64,000 bases of DNA from Flavobacteriales bacterium (GTDB lineage: Bacteria; Bacteroidota; Bacteroidia; NS11-12g; UBA9320), in the NCBI GenBank assembly GCA_020635455.1, contig JACJZT010000002.1, forward strand, positions 124,001-188,000, given 5' to 3'. This document shows positions 61,276 to 64,000 of this stretch, piece after piece (positions within the stretch are counted from its first letter, which is position 1; the number at the start of each line of letters is the position of its first letter). The notes beneath the pieces were generated by a model. The model was given only the letters and a program-made list of their open reading frames with translations, was not told the origin of the DNA and made no database searches. Both the position numbers and the translations under genes were made by a program.

Positions 61276-62499
61276 TTAAGTTTCAACATAATCCAGGTCT
61301 TTTCCAAAAGTTTCTTCAGATTTCCACGACATATAAAGTGAGATCAAAACACAAACGGTACCTGTTATAAAAACCGCCTGAAGTTTACCAATACCCTGTG
61401 TTTGTAAACTTGTATAAAACAAGGTGATCAGTACCAGTGAACCTCTGACAAAATTAGGTACGGTGGTTGCCACCGTAGAGCGAAGGTTGGTTCCAAAACT
61501 TTCTGCGGCAATGGTGATCAATATCGCCCAGAACCCTACAGAGATACCCAAAAGCAGAAAATACAGGTAATAAATTTCAGCGGTATAATCTTTTATAAGA
61601 TAGAACCAAATAAAGGATCCAAGGCTCCACAAAAGGAAGGCGATCATTATTTTCTTTCTTGTTTTGAACAACTGACTAAGGAGTCCGCTCAAAAAATCAC
61701 CAAGTGTTATACCGATGTAACACATGGTTACAGGCACAGAGGCATCGTTCACACCTTCAACACCTTGTAACTTTGCAAATTCAGGTGAGAAACTCACAAT
61801 GATACCAATGGTAAACCAGGTTGGAAGTCCCATTAATATGCACCTCATGTATTTTATAAAGCGTTGCCTTGAAGAAAAAAGCATGGATATTTTACCCTTG
61901 GCCACTGCTTCCTGTTTTATTTTTCCAAACATTCCGGATTCAGAAACCGCGATCCTTAAAAAGAGCAAAACAATTCCCAATGCCCCGCCTATATAATAAC
62001 ATAGCCGCCAGTCACTTCCCGAAGCCTTGTAGATCATACCTGCAATTACTGCCCCAAAAACCCCGACCGTTGCAACAATGGTGGTTCCCCAACCTCTGTT
62101 TTCTTTACTCATAAGTTCGGTTACCAGTGTAATTCCGGCTCCAAGTTCTCCCGCAAGTCCAAATCCTGCAATAAACCGCAAAATATAATATTGATCGATG
62201 GTTTGAACCATACCGTTAAGGATGTTTGCAATGGAGTACATTATTATGGATCCGAACAAAACGGAAAGCCTTCCTTTCTTATCGCCGAGAATTCCCCAGA
62301 ATATGCCTCCCAGTAACATTCCGATCATTTGAATGTTTAAAAGTATCAATCCCTTGGATTCTATGTCTTCCGGTGAAAGTCCAAGTGACTTTAAACTGCC
62401 GATTCTTACAATGGCGAACAGCACAAGGTCGTAGATGTCGACCATATAACCCAATGCAGCAACGATTACAGCAGCATTAAATAACTTTGTTTTATTCAT
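61276..62499 (-). CDS. MFS transporter of the metabolite:proton symporter type
   Basis: The protein has 407 residues with about twelve membrane helices. The motif between helices 2 and 3, GDKKGRLSVLFGS, and the start ALGYMVDIYDLVLFAIVRIGSLKSLGL are typical. The segment GFGLAGELGAGITLVTELMSKENRG resembles ShiA/ProP-like and aromatic-acid carriers. A sugar or organic acid may be carried; phenylacetate uptake is only a guess from the paa genes elsewhere in the window. It lies 4 bp upstream of the DUF2147 gene on the same strand. Confidence 0.9.
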   Translation of the reverse strand: MNKTKLFNAAVIVAALGYMVDIYDLVLFAIVRIGSLKSLGLSPEDIESKGLILLNIQMIGMLLGGIFWGILGDKKGRLSVLFGSIIMYSIANILNGMVQTIDQYYILRFIAGFGLAGELGAGITLVTELMSKENRGWGTTIVATVGVFGAVIAGMIYKASGSDWRLCYYIGGALGIVLLFLRIAVSESGMFGKIKQEAVAKGKISMLFSSRQRFIKYMRCILMGLPTWFTIGIIVSFSPEFAKLQGVEGVNDASVPVTMCYIGITLGDFLSGLLSQLFKTRKKIMIAFLLWSLGSFIWFYLIKDYTAEIYYLYFLLLGISVGFWAILITIAAESFGTNLRSTVATTVPNFVRGSLVLITLFYTSLQTQGIGKLQAVFITGTVCVLISLYMSWKSEETFGKDLDYVET

Positions 62500-62532
62500 T
62501 GACCGGCTAAAATAAGGAATTATAAAGTAAGT

Positions 62533-63270
62533 CTATCCAAGAACCATCTTATGACACACAATTGCGGTGGCAATTGCAGCATTTAAACTTTCAGCACTCC
62601 CAACTCTTGGAATCGTTATCCGGTGTGTTGCCAATGGGAGAATTTCATTACTCAGACCCTTTGATTCATTGCCTATCAAAACAATACCTTCTAATATATT
62701 AGAATGATTCTGTAATGATTCCCCTTTCATTACACAGGCATAAACGTTTATTTTACGGTTGCTTAAAGAATTTATGAGATCAGAATGGTAAAGATCGACC
62801 CTGCAAACGGACCCCATACTCGATGAAATTACCTTTGGATTGTATACATCAACGCAGTCTTCGGAGCAAACGATATCCTTTATTCCATACCAATCTGCTA
62901 TACGAATAATAGTCCCCAGATTTCCCGGATCGGAAATTGATTCCAGCATTATACTGATCTTGCCTTCCGGTTTCCAAAGGTCCATAGGATGTTCCTTGAT
63001 CTTCACCACAGCAATTATACCCGGAGCCGTTTCGAGTACGCTTATTTGTTTCATTTCCCTCTCATCAATTATTTCGATAAGGTTATCAGGGTATTCAAAG
63101 GATGAAAGTTCTTTAAGTTGTTTTGTCATGTAAATACGGTCAATTTTATATTCACTATGGCAGAATTCACTTACCGATTTTTCTCCTTCAACTAAAAATT
63201 GGCCGTATTTTTGCCTGTATTTTTTTTGTTTGAGGCTTATCAACTCCTTTTTCCGATTAATAGAAAGCAT
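62533..63270 (-). CDS. SpoU-family tRNA/rRNA 2'-O-methyltransferase
   Basis: The protein has 245 residues from the ATG at 63270 (MLSINRKKELISLKQKKYRQKYGQFLVEG). Longer frame starts upstream lie inside the next gene and are rejected. The SpoU knot motifs are LESISDPGNLGTIIRIADWYGI, SSSMGSVCRV and GIVLIGNESKGLSNEI, then the final IPRVGSAESLNAAIATAIVCHKM. The target may be 23S rRNA or tRNA. Its start codon overlaps that of the divergent TamL-like gene by two bases. Confidence 0.92.
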   Translation of the reverse strand: MLSINRKKELISLKQKKYRQKYGQFLVEGEKSVSEFCHSEYKIDRIYMTKQLKELSSFEYPDNLIEIIDEREMKQISVLETAPGIIAVVKIKEHPMDLWKPEGKISIMLESISDPGNLGTIIRIADWYGIKDIVCSEDCVDVYNPKVISSSMGSVCRVDLYHSDLINSLSNRKINVYACVMKGESLQNHSNILEGIVLIGNESKGLSNEILPLATHRITIPRVGSAESLNAAIATAIVCHKMVLG

Positions 63271-64000
63271 GTCCAAAACAAAAATACTCTTTCTGTTGAG
63301 TATGGGCATTATTTTATGTTCCGGTTGCAATGTTTTAAAATTTGTACCGGAAGACAAATCTCTGCTTGATGGTAACCGGGTAAAGGTGGAAGGTGGTGTA
63401 AAGATCGATGAATTGAAGGAACAAATTCTTCATGTCCCTAACCGTAAAATGCTTCTTTTGGTTAAATTCAATTTATGGGCATATTTCATAGGAAATAAAG
63501 TTTTTACAAAAGACAGCACAAAGGTTAAAATGTTTTTTACCGAAACAGTAGGAGAAAAACCTGTATACATCGATAGTTTTCTTGTTAAAAAGTCGGAAAA
63601 GAACCTGAAAAGTTTTCTTTTTCAAAAAGGGTATTTCAACAGTGAAGTGAGTTCCAAAATCAAGACAGTATTTAAAAGGTCCTACGTGACGTATTATGTA
63701 AAACCCGGAAAGCCTTTTCTTATAAGCTCAGTTGCTTTTAACGGGTCTGACAGGATATTGGATAAACTGGCGAACGAACACGCCGAAGAAAGTTATTTAA
63801 AGATCAATGATAAGATCGATTACGACGTTTTTGAAAGCGAAAGAGACCGGTTGACCACTCTTTTCCGCAACTCTGGTTTTTATTATTTTAACAAGGCCTT
63901 CATCCGGATCATTGGAGACACCATCCGTAATACCAATTCGGTAAATATAAATGTCAACATTTCCAATATCGGACTGGAACGGGACGCTAAACCCCAAACC
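63269..64000 (+). CDS. TamL-like outer membrane lipoprotein, N-terminal part (cut by window end)
   Basis: At least 244 residues are visible and the frame is open to the window end; the gene is cut. A lipoprotein signal with Cys20 (ILCSGCNVLKFVPEDKSLLDGNRV) fits the TamL family of Bacteroidota, lipidated relatives of TamA/BamA. POTRA-like strands follow, for example VYIDSFLVKKSEKNLKSFLFQKGYFNSEVSSKI and ERDRLTTLFRNSGFYYFNKAFIRI. The Omp85 barrel would lie beyond the window. It probably helps insert outer membrane proteins or move lipids. Confidence 0.85.
   Translation, partial: MSKTKILFLLSMGIILCSGCNVLKFVPEDKSLLDGNRVKVEGGVKIDELKEQILHVPNRKMLLLVKFNLWAYFIGNKVFTKDSTKVKMFFTETVGEKPVYIDSFLVKKSEKNLKSFLFQKGYFNSEVSSKIKTVFKRSYVTYYVKPGKPFLISSVAFNGSDRILDKLANEHAEESYLKINDKIDYDVFESERDRLTTLFRNSGFYYFNKAFIRIIGDTIRNTNSVNINVNISNIGLERDAKPQT

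Overview
The window is AT-rich chromosomal DNA from a member of the Bacteroidota. Several independent signs agree. There is a PorQ protein and a PorE-like protein of the type IX secretion system (T9SS), four secreted proteins with T9SS C-terminal sorting domains, a TonB-dependent receptor with an N-terminal carboxypeptidase-regulatory-like domain, PorT-like beta-barrels, a TamL-type lipoprotein, a DUF3127 protein and a FMN-type glutamate-synthase-like protein. Promoters repeatedly match the Bacteroidota -7 element TAnnTTTG, and Shine-Dalgarno sequences are mostly absent. I cannot name genus or species. No prophage, insertion sequence, rRNA operon or CRISPR array was seen.

Layout. 1-3.9 kb: a membrane-anchored TIR-WD40 protein, a beta-barrel and a small TerB-like protein. 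4-12.9 kb: an aerobic phenylacetate degradation cluster (paaE-A-B-C-D-H-J, an unrelated small membrane protein, then paaZ). paaK, paaF and paaG are not in the window. 12.9-25.2 kb: porQ, lgt and a starch/alpha-glucan set. The set has a periplasmic or surface GH13 enzyme, a divergent T9SS-sorted binding protein, a second GH13 enzyme with a sorting domain and a TonB receptor. A perfect palindromic operator lies between the divergent genes. 25.2-28.4 kb: phoH, then two arrays of a short repeat flanking a GIY-YIG nuclease gene, then dnaN. 28.5-34.5 kb: a thioesterase, smpB, a dipeptidase and an ECF sigma/anti-sigma/beta-barrel cluster.

34.7-52.5 kb: tRNA-Lys, a giant T9SS-sorted protein, a flotillin/NfeD-like pair, central metabolism genes (glutamate-synthase-like, phosphohexomutase, glutaryl-CoA-type dehydrogenase), folB, trxA, a DUF58 protein, a membrane patatin and clpC. 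52.9-64 kb: LysE exporter, DUF3127, rhomboid, phosphodiesterase, PorE-like OmpA protein, a 51-residue membrane protein, ilvE, a double-OmpA protein preceded by a possible small RNA, an MFS carrier, an rRNA methyltransferase and the start of a TamL-like gene cut by the window end.

How they work together. The Paa enzymes turn phenylacetyl-CoA into acetyl-CoA and succinyl-CoA. The alpha-glucan genes send enzymes out through the T9SS machinery, parts of which are encoded nearby. The strongest candidate for an undescribed system is the GIY-YIG nuclease at 26.7 kb. It sits between two arrays of an 11-bp core repeat whose two spacer types can fold to place the core in a hairpin loop, plus an isolated inverted copy in the loop of a perfect 10-bp stem. 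The repeat appears nowhere else that I noticed in the window. This looks like a nuclease linked to its own target repeat.
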